From positions 1-43,469 of the forward strand of contig NZ_MUMI01000328.1 in the NCBI RefSeq assembly GCF_002155975.1: 43,469 nucleotides of DNA, in the 5' to 3' direction. This document shows, in pieces, positions 8,204-16,177 of the stretch. A model generated the notes under the pieces. The model saw nothing but the letters and a program-made list of their open reading frames with translations. It made no database searches and had not been told where the DNA came from. The translations under genes were made by a program, and so were the position numbers. The stretch is from Amycolatopsis kentuckyensis. Its GTDB lineage: Bacteria > Actinomycetota > Actinomycetes > Mycobacteriales > Pseudonocardiaceae. The stretch's first letter is position 1, and each line of letters starts with the position of its first letter.

Positions 8204-9682
8204 ATGGACCAGCTTCCCGTGCTGCTCGGCGTCGGCGGCGTCGTGCTCCTCGCCTCCGTGCTGGCCGTGCGCGTGTCGATCCGGCTCGGCCTGCCCTCCC
8301 TGCTGCTGTACCTGGGGATCGGCGTGCTGCTGGGCGAAGCCGGGTTCGGCATCCGGTTCGACAACCCGGAACTCACCCAGTCGCTCGGCCTCGCCGCGCT
8401 CGTCATGATCCTCGCCGAAGGCGGGCTGACCACCCGGTGGTCGGCGGTGAAACCCGCACTGGGCCGCGGGATCGCACTGTCCACAGTGGCCGTCGTGGTG
8501 AGCGTCGCGGCCACCGGCGCGGCCCTGCACTGGCTGCTGGGCCTCGACTGGCGGCTGGCGCTGCTGTGGGGCGCGGTGCTCGCCTCGACCGACGCGGCCG
8601 CGGTGTTTTCGGTGCTGCGCACGGCGGGGATCGGAAAACGGCTCACCGGCGCGCTCGAACTCGAGTCGGGGATCAACGACGCACCGGCCTACATCGCCGT
8701 CGTGGTGCTGGCCGAAGGCACCACTGTGGACTGGACGCTGCCGCTGCTGGTGGTCTACGAGCTGACGGCGGGCCTGGTCATCGGGCTGGCGTTCGGCTGG
8801 CTCGGCGGGATCGCGCTGCGCCGGGCCGCGCTGCCGGCGACCGGCCTCTACCCGCTGGCCACGGTCGCGGTGTGCGTCGTGGCGTACTCGTCCGGGCAGC
8901 TGCTGCACGCGTCCGGGCTGCTCGCCACCTACGTCGCCGCGCTGGTGCTCGGCAATTCGAAGCTGCCGCACCGGTCGGACACGCTCTCGTTCGCCGAAGG
9001 CCTGGGCTGGCTGGCGCAGATCGGGCTGTTCGTGCTGCTCGGCCTGTTCGCTTCGCCGAGCCGGCTGCTCGACGCGATCGTGCCGGGCCTGGTCGCGGGC
9101 GCTGTCGTGCTGCTGCTGGCGCGGCCGGTCTCGGTCGTGCTGTCGATGCTGCCGTTCCGGCTGCCGTGGCGGGAACAGGCGTTCCTGTCGTGGGCCGGGC
9201 TGCGCGGTGCCGTGCCGATCGTGCTCGCGATGATCCCGCTGTCGCAGGGCCTGCCGGGCGCGCAGCGGCTGGTCGACGCGGTGTTCGTGCTGGTCATCGT
9301 GCTGACCCTGGTCCAGGGGGCGACGCTCGGCCCGCTCGCCCGCCGGCTCGGGCTGGCCAAGAAGTCCGAGGCGCACGAAATCGAGGTCGACTCCGCGCCG
9401 CTGGACGAGCTGGGCGCCGAACTGCTGCAGGTCCGGATCCAGCCGGGGTCGAAGCTGCACGGGGTGTACCTGTCCGAGCTGCGGCTGCCCGTCGGGGCGA
9501 CGATCAGCCTGGTCGTGCGCGACGGCGCGAGTTTCACCCCGCAGAAGACCAGCCGGCTGCAGGAGCACGACCAGCTGCTGGTCGTCACGACGAGCGCGGT
9601 CCGCGACGCGGCCGAACGCCGGCTGCGCGCGGTCGACCGGGCCGGGCGCCTGGCTCGCTGGAGGGGCGAGTCCGGCAAGTAA
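8204..9682 (+). CDS. K+/H+ antiporter, CPA1/NhaP2 type, with C-terminal RCK_C domain
   Basis: This 492-residue membrane antiporter is predicted to exchange K+ (or Na+) for protons. About 12-13 hydrophobic helices span residues 5-385. The core motif ASTDAAAVFSVLR (about 129-141) and ESGINDAPAYI (about 153-163) carry the acidic residues used for ion exchange in the family. Residues about 400-480 form a soluble TrkA-C/RCK_C-like domain (GAELLQVRIQPGSKLHGVYLS). The ATG has a strong GGGAGGAGG site. This layout is that of NhaP2/CvrA antiporters, which act in K+ and pH balance. The gap after the regulator is 97 bp, and a joint transcript is possible. Confidence 0.93.
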   Translation: MDQLPVLLGVGGVVLLASVLAVRVSIRLGLPSLLLYLGIGVLLGEAGFGIRFDNPELTQSLGLAALVMILAEGGLTTRWSAVKPALGRGIALSTVAVVVSVAATGAALHWLLGLDWRLALLWGAVLASTDAAAVFSVLRTAGIGKRLTGALELESGINDAPAYIAVVVLAEGTTVDWTLPLLVVYELTAGLVIGLAFGWLGGIALRRAALPATGLYPLATVAVCVVAYSSGQLLHASGLLATYVAALVLGNSKLPHRSDTLSFAEGLGWLAQIGLFVLLGLFASPSRLLDAIVPGLVAGAVVLLLARPVSVVLSMLPFRLPWREQAFLSWAGLRGAVPIVLAMIPLSQGLPGAQRLVDAVFVLVIVLTLVQGATLGPLARRLGLAKKSEAHEIEVDSAPLDELGAELLQVRIQPGSKLHGVYLSELRLPVGATISLVVRDGASFTPQKTSRLQEHDQLLVVTTSAVRDAAERRLRAVDRAGRLARWRGESGK

Positions 9683-9766
9683 TTCACGAACAGTCTTCCC
9701 AGTCGTCCCTCTTTTGGCTTAATGTGCGCTCGATCGAGTGAACATTGCGTCAGAGGAGAACACGCC

Positions 9767-10411
9767 GTGACTGTTTCCGTGCGCGCGGCGGGCTTGACCG
9801 CCGCGGTCATCGCGGCCGTGGGCCTGCTCGCCGCTCCGGCGTCCGCCGCGGCGTTTCCGGAGCTCACCTTGCCGTTCGAAGCGGGCCAGCAGGTCTACTC
9901 GGCGGGCATCCACTCCGACGACGGCAGCACCGGCGTGAAGAACGCCATCGACTTCAGCCCCGCCGACGGCACGGTCCGCGCGCCCCTGGCCGGCACGGTC
10001 CACCTGCAGCACTGCTCCGGCGGTGACTGGGTGACCGTCGATCACCCGGATGGGTGGCGGACCGGCTACTACCACCTGGAGGGCATCCGGGTCACCGACG
10101 GTGAGCAGGTCGAGGCCGGAATGGTGCTGGGCTCGACCGGCAACGCCCTCCCTTGCGGGGGCAGCAGCACCGGCGCGCACGTGCACTTCACGCTCTGGAC
10201 GCTCCCGGACGCGGCCGCGGGGAACTGGGACGGCGTCGCCTTCTCCCGGATCGCGACGACGGTCGCGGCGGCGCTCGGCGAGCCGATCGACGGCAAAACC
10301 CTCGGCGGCTGGCGCTTCACGGCGGGCTCCGAGCAGTACTCCGGCACCGCGACGCACCTCGCGGACGGCGCGGTGGTCCAGCTGCCGGGCAGGTTCCGCG
10401 CGAGTCTCTGA
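9767..10411 (+). CDS. Secreted M23 metallopeptidase of the LasA / beta-lytic type
   Basis: This 214-residue exported zinc peptidase is predicted to cut peptidoglycan cross-bridges or similar peptides. Residues 1-28 form a signal peptide ending in ASAAA. The zinc and catalytic positions fit the LasA pattern rather than the usual HxxxD: His49, Asp62 (13 residues apart, as in LasA His23/Asp36), His103 in YYHLEG, and His138/His140 in HVH. The start is GTG 9767 with GAGGAGA 7 nt upstream. The frame stays open to 9722, but that stretch has no ribosome site of its own. There is no cell-wall-binding domain, so it is probably a free secreted enzyme. It is monocistronic. Confidence 0.85.
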   Translation: MTVSVRAAGLTAAVIAAVGLLAAPASAAAFPELTLPFEAGQQVYSAGIHSDDGSTGVKNAIDFSPADGTVRAPLAGTVHLQHCSGGDWVTVDHPDGWRTGYYHLEGIRVTDGEQVEAGMVLGSTGNALPCGGSSTGAHVHFTLWTLPDAAAGNWDGVAFSRIATTVAAALGEPIDGKTLGGWRFTAGSEQYSGTATHLADGAVVQLPGRFRASL

Positions 10412-10415
10412 CGCC

Positions 10416-10553
10416 GCGACCGCCGCCGGCCGCGCTCGGTGCTCCGCCCCGAGGTGGCATCGCGACCGCCGCCGGCCGCGCTCGGTGCTCCGCCCCGAGG
10501 TGGCGTCGCGACCGCCGCCGGCCGCGCTCGGTGCTCCGCCCCGAAGTGGCATC
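10416..10553. repeat. 46-bp tandem repeat, three copies
   Basis: Three consecutive 46-bp units begin at 10416, 10462 and 10508 with GCGACCGCCGCCGG and run through GCTCCGCCCCGAGGTGGC. They differ at only a few positions (for example GAGG to GAAG in copy 3). The array lies between the peptidase stop and the riboswitch. Partly similar sequence on the other strand occurs at 22915-22986. Confidence 0.9.
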
Positions 10554-10638
10554 GCGGCGGCTACCGTCTGTGAGCGGCGTCTCAGAATGTGAGTCCGGGG
10601 TTGGCCGCCGCCCGCCTTCTCGGTTACCTTCTGCCTCA

Positions 10639-10782
10639 GGTCATGAGTGCCAGCGCGAAGCCCCGGCTTGCTGGCCGGCAACCCTCCTACCGCGGTGGGG
10701 TGCCCCGGGTGAAGACCGGGCCGGTCGCGCCGTGCGACGGGCAAGCGCGGGCCCCTCGCCGGGGTCCCCCGGATCGCCGAGG
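10639..10782 (+). ncRNA. SAM-IV riboswitch
   Basis: The conserved SAM-IV core is present: TCATGAGTGCCAGCG (10641-10655), GCCCCGGCTTGCTGG (10660-10674), CCGGCAACCCTCC (10675-10687) and GGGGTGCCCCGGGTG (10697-10711). P1 pairs GGTC (10639-10642) with GACC (10714-10717). A downstream arm pairs GGGCC (10718-10722) with GGCCC (10750-10754). CCTCG (10754-10758) can instead pair with CGAGG (10778-10782), which covers the start of the ribosome site GAGGAGG (10779-10785). The switch therefore probably works on translation. The aptamer assignment is by recall of the family consensus; the switching model is inference. Confidence 0.9.
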
Positions 10783-10792
10783 AGGCACCCCG

Positions 10793-12145
10793 ATGACTCT
10801 CGCCATCGACCGCACCCAGTTCGAAAGCCTCGAAACCGAGGAAACTCGGGAACCCCACGGCATCCCCACCGTCGCCGGGGCGTCGCTGCGGGTTCCGCTG
10901 GTGACCGGCGAAACCATCGGCTACGCCAACCTCGACCACGCCGCGAGCGCCCCCTGCCTCGACGCCGTCCGCAAGAAGGTCGACGAGTTCCTGCCCTGGT
11001 ACGCCAGCGTCCACCGCGGTGCCGGCTTCGCGTCGCAGGTCTCCACCAAGCTCTACGAACGCACCCGTGACGTCCTGCGGCGCTTCGTCGGCGCGCGGCG
11101 GACCGACACCGTCGTCTTCACCCGCAACACCACCGACTCCTTCAACCTGCTCGCGCGCAGCCTTCCCCGCCACACCACGGTCATCGTGTTCGACACCGAG
11201 CACCACGCCGCGCTGCTGCCGTGGCCGGGCCCGAACGTCCGGCGGCTGCCGACCCCGCGCACCCGCCTCGCCGCGGTGTCCGCTGTGGACGAAGCACTCG
11301 CGAGCGCCCCGCAGGGACCGCGGCTGGTCGTCGTCACCGGAGCGTCCAATGTGACCGGTGAGCTGCTCCCGGTCGCGGAAATCGCCGCCGTGGCGCGGAA
11401 ACACGGCGCCCGCATCGCCCTCGACGCCGCCCAGCTGGCCCCGCACCGCCGGATCTCGCTCAAGGAACTGGACGTCGACTACGTCGCGCTGTCCGGCCAC
11501 AAGCTGTACGCACCCTTCGGCGCGGGCGCCCTGATCGGCCGCGCCGACTGGCTGCGCGCGGCCCGCCCCTACCTCGCCGGCGGCGGCGCGACGAAGCTCG
11601 TCACCGAAGACGCCGTCGTCTGGAACACCGGCCCGGAGCGCCACGAAGCCGGCTCGCCCAACACCGTCGGCGTGTACGCGCTCGGCGTCGCGTGCGAAAC
11701 CCTCGGCGAAAACTGGGCCGCGATCGAGGACCACGAGCAGGTCCTGCTCACCCGGCTGCGCAAGGGCCTCGAAGGCATCCCGGGCTGCGCCGAGCTGCGG
11801 CTGTTCGACGCGCCGGTCGACCGGGTCGGCACGGTCAGCTTCGTCGTCGACGGCTTCGACCCCGGCTGGCTCGCCGCGGTGCTGTCCGCCGAGTACGGCA
11901 TCGGCGTCCGCGACGGCGCCTTCTGCGCCCACATCGCGGCCAAGCGGCTGATCGGCGTCACCGGCGGCGACGGGCAGCAGGCGGTCCGCGTCAGCCTCGG
12001 CCTCGGCAGCACGGAGGAGCACGTCGACCGCGTCATCCTGGCGCTGCGGCAGATCGTCGCCCGCGGGGCCCGCTGGGAGTACGCGAAGGTGGACGGCCGC
12101 TGGGCGCCGGTCGGCGACCCGCGGGAGCTGCCGCCCTTCTGCTGA
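10793..12145 (+). CDS. Class V PLP-dependent aminotransferase (cysteine desulfurase-like) under SAM-IV control
   Basis: This 450-residue cytoplasmic PLP enzyme is of aminotransferase class V. The cofactor lysine lies in ALSGHKLYAPFGAG (about residues 229-242). The upstream block RIALDAAQLAPHR holds the Asp that binds the pyridine nitrogen, and NLDHAASAP near residue 45 is the N-terminal family signature. The family includes SufS/CsdA-type cysteine desulfurases, but no suf or isc genes lie nearby. The SAM-IV riboswitch directly upstream places it in methionine, cysteine or SAM metabolism. The exact substrate is unknown. ATG 10793 has GAGGAGG 7 nt upstream. The frame is open back to 10589, but that part is the riboswitch. 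Confidence 0.9.
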   Translation: MTLAIDRTQFESLETEETREPHGIPTVAGASLRVPLVTGETIGYANLDHAASAPCLDAVRKKVDEFLPWYASVHRGAGFASQVSTKLYERTRDVLRRFVGARRTDTVVFTRNTTDSFNLLARSLPRHTTVIVFDTEHHAALLPWPGPNVRRLPTPRTRLAAVSAVDEALASAPQGPRLVVVTGASNVTGELLPVAEIAAVARKHGARIALDAAQLAPHRRISLKELDVDYVALSGHKLYAPFGAGALIGRADWLRAARPYLAGGGATKLVTEDAVVWNTGPERHEAGSPNTVGVYALGVACETLGENWAAIEDHEQVLLTRLRKGLEGIPGCAELRLFDAPVDRVGTVSFVVDGFDPGWLAAVLSAEYGIGVRDGAFCAHIAAKRLIGVTGGDGQQAVRVSLGLGSTEEHVDRVILALRQIVARGARWEYAKVDGRWAPVGDPRELPPFC

Positions 12146-12161
12146 GCGCTAGCCTGGGCCG

Positions 12162-12758
12162 ATGGGGAGAGGGCCGCGTTTCTGGTTTCCGCTGGCACTG
12201 CTGGGGTTCGCCGAGGTCGGCGTGGCTGCGGCGGAACTGCTGGCCCGCCGCAGCGGCGCCGAAGCCGAGTCCGCGAACCTCCTCCTCCACCCGGTGGTCC
12301 CGACCGGCCCGACCTACGGCTACGCGCAATTCCTGACCCAGGACGAGTTCTTCGCGCACGGCCGGGAACTGCCCGACGGGCCGGCGTGGCTGGTCGCGCT
12401 CGGCGTGGTGCTCGTCGGCACGGCCGTCTGGTACGCGGTCGCGTCGCGGCCGGTCCGCACCGGGTGGTTCGTCCTGGGCACGGTGGGCGCGCTGCTCGCC
12501 GTCCCGCTGCTCGACCTGGTCGGGTCCTGGCAGTTCCGGCTCGACGACAACCTGCGCGGCCCCCTCCTGGCCACGCTGGGCCTGCTCATCCTCGCCGCCT
12601 ACGAGCGCAGCCGCTTCGTCCTGGTGACGACGGCCGCGTTCGCCCTGGTCGCCGTGGTGCTCTCGGCGGACATGGCGGGCGTGCTGATCTCGGCGCTGAT
12701 CCTGCTGGCCGCCGCCTTCATCGCCCTGCTGCGGGGAACCCCGCGCTCGATACCCTGA
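12162..12758 (+). CDS. Membrane protein of unknown function, first of a tandem pair
   Basis: This 198-residue protein has about five hydrophobic helices: an N-terminal helix (FWFPLALLGFAEVGVAAAEL), then an extracytoplasmic-looking loop, then four closely spaced helices from residue about 75. It is clearly paralogous to the next gene. Both have WFPLAxLGFA at the N-terminus, [17 protein letters not shown] near the middle and LLAxLGLxxLAxYERS after it. TAGCCT (12150-12155) sits 6 nt before the ATG, so it is probably leaderless. It is 16 bp downstream of the aminotransferase stop. I do not recognise a named family. Confidence 0.72.
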   Translation: MGRGPRFWFPLALLGFAEVGVAAAELLARRSGAEAESANLLLHPVVPTGPTYGYAQFLTQDEFFAHGRELPDGPAWLVALGVVLVGTAVWYAVASRPVRTGWFVLGTVGALLAVPLLDLVGSWQFRLDDNLRGPLLATLGLLILAAYERSRFVLVTTAAFALVAVVLSADMAGVLISALILLAAAFIALLRGTPRSIP

Positions 12759-12762
12759 GGCG

Positions 12763-13380
12763 ATGGGGAGTTCACGGCAGTCCTGGTTCCCGCTGGCGGC
12801 GCTGGGGTTCGCGCTGCTGGTGATGGTGGCCGTCGAAGTGGTCCCGGCCGACATCGAAGCCGCGCAGGTGTACCAGCCGTCCCAACGCCTCTACGGCTTC
12901 GGCACCGGCGGGGTCGGCGGCACCGGCTATCCGGACGGGAACGTCTTGCACGGAGTGGCGACCGCCGTCGCGGTCGCCGGGGCGCCCTCGGCCAGGCTCG
13001 GCTGGCTCGCCGGTCTCGTCTGCGTGGTGCTCGCCGTGGCCGCCTGGTACTGGTGGCAGCTGCGGCCGCCGCGGCCGGCCCGGTTCCTGCTCGGCACGCT
13101 CGGGGCGGTGGCCGCCGTCCCGCTGCTCGACCTGGTCGGCGCCCTCGAGTTCCGCCTGGGCGCCGACGTCCGCGGCGCCCTGCTGGCGGCGCTCGGCCTG
13201 GTGCTGCTGGCCGGTTACGAACGCAGCTGGTTCCTGCTCGCCGTCGCCGGGGTGTTCACGCTGGTCGCGACCGTGTTCCTGCCCCCGGCCGCCGGTGCGC
13301 TCGCCGCGGCGGGCGTCCTGCTCGCGGCCGCGTTCGCCGTGCTCCTGCGGCCGCGTCCGGACGGGCCCGCCGCCGCCTGA
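12763..13380 (+). CDS. Membrane protein of unknown function, second of a tandem pair
   Basis: This 205-residue paralogue of the preceding gene has the same order of parts. A first helix ([20 protein letters not shown]) is followed by a Gly-rich loop of about 45 residues ([17 protein letters not shown]) and four helices. The most similar stretch is [29 protein letters not shown] against the equivalent part of its neighbour. TACCCT (12751-12756) is 6 nt before the ATG and overlaps the stop of the first copy, so this copy may have its own leaderless promoter. The function is unknown. The loop, the least conserved part, may be the functional face. Confidence 0.72.
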   Translation: MGSSRQSWFPLAALGFALLVMVAVEVVPADIEAAQVYQPSQRLYGFGTGGVGGTGYPDGNVLHGVATAVAVAGAPSARLGWLAGLVCVVLAVAAWYWWQLRPPRPARFLLGTLGAVAAVPLLDLVGALEFRLGADVRGALLAALGLVLLAGYERSWFLLAVAGVFTLVATVFLPPAAGALAAAGVLLAAAFAVLLRPRPDGPAAA

Positions 13381-13403
13381 CCCGGGCCGTGGACAATGGA
13401 CCG

Positions 13404-14051
13404 GTGAGCACCGAGCCCAGCCACTCCGAACCCGACACCGCCGCGCCCGCCGATGCGGTGCCCGATCCGGCCGCCGACGCGCCCGAGAACCCGGAGGTCC
13501 CGGCGAAGCCGCTGCTGCCGAAGCGGCGGGTCGGCTGGGTCTTCGCGGTCGCCGTCGTGTTCTGGGCGATCGACCTGGTGACGAAGAACCTGGTCGTGGC
13601 CAACCTGGAGGGCAAGGAGCCGGTCAAGATCCTCGGCGGGCTGATCTACCTGCAGGTGATCCGCAACCCCGGTGCCGCGTTCTCGATGGCCACCGGCATG
13701 ACGTGGGTGCTCGCCCTGGTCGCGCTCGCCGTGGTCATCGCGATCATCTGGCTGTCGCGGCGGCTGCGCTCGATCGGCTGGGCGATCGGCCTCGGCCTGG
13801 TGCTCGCCGGCGCCACCGGCAACCTGACCGACCGCATCTTCCGCGCGCCCGGCGGGCTGCAGGGCCACGTCGTCGACTTCATCTCGGCCTTCGCCCCCAA
13901 CGGCAAGGGCTTCGCGATCTTCAACATCGCCGACTCCGCGATCTGCGTCGGCGGCGCCCTGATCGTCCTGCTGTCGCTGCTGGGCAAGGACTACGACGGC
14001 ACGTCGACCAAGGACAAGAAGAAGCAGGACCAGCAGGAGGAGCAGGCGTGA
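13404..14051 (+). CDS. lspA: Lipoprotein signal peptidase (signal peptidase II)
   Basis: This 215-residue inner-membrane aspartic peptidase removes signal peptides from prolipoproteins. Residues 1-45 are an acidic, Pro/Ala-rich extension common in actinomycete LspA. Four helices follow. The two catalytic Asp blocks are GNLTDRIFR and [11 protein letters not shown], and RNPGAAFSM is the conserved family motif. The C-terminus is highly charged ([12 protein letters not shown]). The start is GTG 13404. GACAAT lies 6 nt upstream and could be a leaderless -10. The stop overlaps the GTG of the pseudouridine synthase (GTGA), so the two are translationally coupled. Confidence 0.93.
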   Translation: MSTEPSHSEPDTAAPADAVPDPAADAPENPEVPAKPLLPKRRVGWVFAVAVVFWAIDLVTKNLVVANLEGKEPVKILGGLIYLQVIRNPGAAFSMATGMTWVLALVALAVVIAIIWLSRRLRSIGWAIGLGLVLAGATGNLTDRIFRAPGGLQGHVVDFISAFAPNGKGFAIFNIADSAICVGGALIVLLSLLGKDYDGTSTKDKKKQDQQEEQA

Positions 14052-14977
14052 ACTCGCGGATGCTCCCGGTGCCCGACGGGCTCGACGGGATGCGGGTCGA
14101 CGCCGGCCTCGCCAAGCTGCTCGGGCTGTCCCGCACGGTCGTCGCCGAGCTCGCCGAGGCCGGGGACGTGCTGCTCGACGGCCGTCCCGCGGGCAAGTCC
14201 GACCGGCTTTCCGGCGGCGGCCTGCTGGAAATCACCCTGCCGGAGCCGGCGAACCCGGTCGAGGTCGTCGCGGAGCCGGTCGCGGGCATGCAGATCCTGC
14301 ACGACGACGACGACATCGTCGTGATCTCGAAGCCGGTCGGCGTCGCGGTGCACCCGAGCCCGGGCTGGACCGGCCCGACCGTCGTCGGCGGCCTCGCCGC
14401 GGCCGGCCTGCGCATCGCGACCTCGGGCGCGGCCGAGCGCCAGGGCGTGGTCCACCGGCTCGACGCGGGCACCACCGGCGTGATGGTGGTGGCCAAGAGC
14501 GAGCACGCCTACACCGTGCTCAAGCGCGCGTTCAAGGAGCGCACGGTCGACAAGGGCTACCACGCGATCGTCCAGGGCCACCCGGACCCGACGCGCGGCA
14601 CGATCGACGCGCCGATCGACCGCCACCCGCGCCACGACTACAAGTTCGCGGTGGTCCAGGGCGGCCGCCCGAGCGTGACGCACTACGAGGTCGTCGAGGC
14701 GTTCCGGGCGGCGTCGCTCGCGCACATCAAGCTCGAAACCGGGCGGACGCACCAGATCCGCGTCCACTTCTCGGCGCTGCGGCACCCCTGCGTCGGCGAC
14801 CTGACCTACGGCGCCGACCCGGTCCTGGCCCGCCACCTCGGCCTGAGCCGGCAGTGGCTGCACGCGAAGACCCTGGGATTCGCCCACCCCGCGGACGGCC
14901 GCTGGGTCGAGTTCGAGTCGGAGTACCCGGACGACCTCGCGAAGGCCCTCGAGATCCTGCGCGACGAAAGCTACTAG
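14048..14977 (+). CDS. RluA-family pseudouridine synthase (RluD-like)
   Basis: This 309-residue RNA-modifying enzyme converts uridine to pseudouridine, probably in 23S rRNA. An S4 RNA-binding domain occupies residues about 12-75 ([17 protein letters not shown]). The catalytic block HRLDAGTTG (about residues 137-145) contains the essential Asp. The late motif [12 protein letters not shown] (about 232-243) binds the target base. The GTG start overlaps the lspA stop by 4 nt; the lspA-rluD order is common in actinobacteria. The last 4 nt overlap the stop of the convergent gene (14974-16044). The precise target uridines cannot be read from the sequence. Confidence 0.93.
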   Translation: MNSRMLPVPDGLDGMRVDAGLAKLLGLSRTVVAELAEAGDVLLDGRPAGKSDRLSGGGLLEITLPEPANPVEVVAEPVAGMQILHDDDDIVVISKPVGVAVHPSPGWTGPTVVGGLAAAGLRIATSGAAERQGVVHRLDAGTTGVMVVAKSEHAYTVLKRAFKERTVDKGYHAIVQGHPDPTRGTIDAPIDRHPRHDYKFAVVQGGRPSVTHYEVVEAFRAASLAHIKLETGRTHQIRVHFSALRHPCVGDLTYGADPVLARHLGLSRQWLHAKTLGFAHPADGRWVEFESEYPDDLAKALEILRDESY

Positions 14978-16044
14978 TCCTCGATCGACCAGGTGAGCGT
15001 GCGCTCGTCCGGCTCCGGCCGCGGGCTCCAGCGCACCGAGACCACGCGGGTGGCGTCCGGGAGGACGTACACCGTGTGGCCGCCCAGCGTTTCGCCCGGT
15101 TTGACGCCGATCTTGTGCGGTGGCCGGGACGTCAGCGACACCGGCGCCTTGCCGATCGCCTGGCCGTCGGCGGCGAGCAGCTCGAGGTAGTTGTCCGGCA
15201 GCGACGCGAACGGGATCGACCCGCGGTTGGTGATCTCGGTGTGCACCACCACCGCGCGCTCGCCCTCCTCCAGGCGGTAGCCGGCCGCGCTGAACAGGTA
15301 GTCGGCCGGGTCCTGGACCTCGAGGAGCTGCACCGACAGCTGCTCGCCCTCCAGGCCCTGGGTCTCCATGACCTCGCCGAGCCTGCCCTGCCGGCCGGCC
15401 GCGGGCCCACTCGGCCGGGCGGGCTCGTCGCCGCGGGCCCACGACGCGGTCTGCGGCACGCCCCAGGTGCTCACGGCCGGGTCGAGCGGCACGGGCGGCG
15501 GCGTGAACGGCCGGGGCGGGCGCGGCGGCTGCGGTTGCTGGGGCGGCGGGCCCGGGTAGCGGCCGGACGGCGTCCCCTGCACGTGGTGCGGCCCGGACGG
15601 CGTGCCCTGGACGTTGTAGGGCCCCGAGGGCGCGCCTTGGACGTTGTAGGGCCCGGATGGCGCGCCCTGGACGGTGTACGGCCCGGAAGGGGCGCCCTGC
15701 ACGGTGTACGGCCCCGAAGGCGTCCCCTGGACCGGCGGGGGCATCGGCGGGCCGGGCGGCTGCGGCTGCTGCGGCACGGGCTGCGAAGGCGGCGGCGGGA
15801 ACTGCTGCTGCGGCGGCCGGTTCGCCCACGACGGCGGCGAGCCGGCGATGGCCGCGCGGAGGCCGTTCGGGTCGCTTTCGACGCCGACGAGCAGGGGAAG
15901 CCCGCTGCCGGAGAGGGCGACCAGCCGGTAGGCGACCTCGCGGGGGTCCATGCCGACCTTGGCCGCCAGCTCGTGCACCGCCGCCTTGCCGAGGTCGGCG
16001 AGCGCGGCGAGCAGGCGGGTATCCACGGGATCGGTCACGGCCAC
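14974..16044 (-). CDS. Lrp/AsnC-type HTH protein with Pro-rich decapeptide repeats and a DUF4352-like C-terminal domain
   Basis: This 356-residue protein has three parts. Residues 1-60 form a winged helix like that of Lrp/AsnC proteins ([28 protein letters not shown]). Residues about 75-220 are rich in Pro, Gln and Gly and contain six exact-register decapeptides VQGxPSGPYx. Residues about 235-356 form a beta-rich domain ([25 protein letters not shown]) resembling the DUF4352/immunoglobulin-like fold. No signal peptide or membrane helix is seen, so it is probably cytosolic. GTG 16044 fits a leaderless start, with TAGCGT 7 nt upstream on this strand. The open frame runs on to 16611, but that part is antisense to the next gene. 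The function is unknown. Confidence 0.75.
   Translation of the reverse strand: MAVTDPVDTRLLAALADLGKAAVHELAAKVGMDPREVAYRLVALSGSGLPLLVGVESDPNGLRAAIAGSPPSWANRPPQQQFPPPPSQPVPQQPQPPGPPMPPPVQGTPSGPYTVQGAPSGPYTVQGAPSGPYNVQGAPSGPYNVQGTPSGPHHVQGTPSGRYPGPPPQQPQPPRPPRPFTPPPVPLDPAVSTWGVPQTASWARGDEPARPSGPAAGRQGRLGEVMETQGLEGEQLSVQLLEVQDPADYLFSAAGYRLEEGERAVVVHTEITNRGSIPFASLPDNYLELLAADGQAIGKAPVSLTSRPPHKIGVKPGETLGGHTVYVLPDATRVVSVRWSPRPEPDERTLTWSIED
15553..15732 (-). repeat. 30-bp coding tandem repeat, six copies (VQGxPSGPYx)
   Basis: Six contiguous 30-bp units encode [20 protein letters not shown], two of [20 protein letters not shown] and [10 protein letters not shown]. Copy number may vary between strains. 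The register is perfect, so the linker can change length without a frameshift. Confidence 0.9.
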
Positions 16045-16051
16045 CCGAAGA

Positions 16052-16057
16052 ACGCTA
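16052..16057 (-). promoter_or_regulatory. -10 box TAGCGT of the leaderless Lrp-HTH gene
   Basis: On the minus strand TAGCGT is followed by 7 nt and then GTG 16044, the usual geometry of actinobacterial leaderless transcripts. There is no ribosome site in the 7 nt. Confidence 0.55.
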
Positions 16058-16116
16058 CCGCCTGGCCGATCGGCGGTGCCGCAGGCCGTCCGCCCCGGGC
16101 GAACGGCCCGCCGTTC

Positions 16117-16139
16117 CTGTCGGTGATCTCCGTTAGGGT
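16117..16139 (+). promoter_or_regulatory. DNA-damage type promoter (RecA-NDp/PafBC-like) of the DUF885 gene
   Basis: CTGTCGGTG-N8-TAGGGT differs from the consensus TTGTCRGTG-N8-TAnnnT only at the first base, with exact spacing. It predicts a transcript start near 16146 and a leader of about 32 nt before ATG 16178. The motif comes from established work on LexA-independent damage genes; its activity here is inference. Confidence 0.6.
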
Positions 16140-16177
16140 CGGCCGGGAGCACATCAGCCGAAGCTGGGGGTCCTGCC

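Noticed and set aside
10416..10553. 46-bp repeats as a CRISPR array or IS end
   Set aside because: The copies are directly joined without unique spacers, with no cas genes, transposase or target-site duplication nearby.
10589..10792. N-terminal extension of the class V aminotransferase
   Set aside because: These bases form the SAM-IV riboswitch and its expression platform, and ATG 10793 has an ideal ribosome site.
15553..15732. Regular 30-bp repeats as a possible CRISPR array
   Set aside because: There are no spacers: the units are contiguous, in frame and encode decapeptides.
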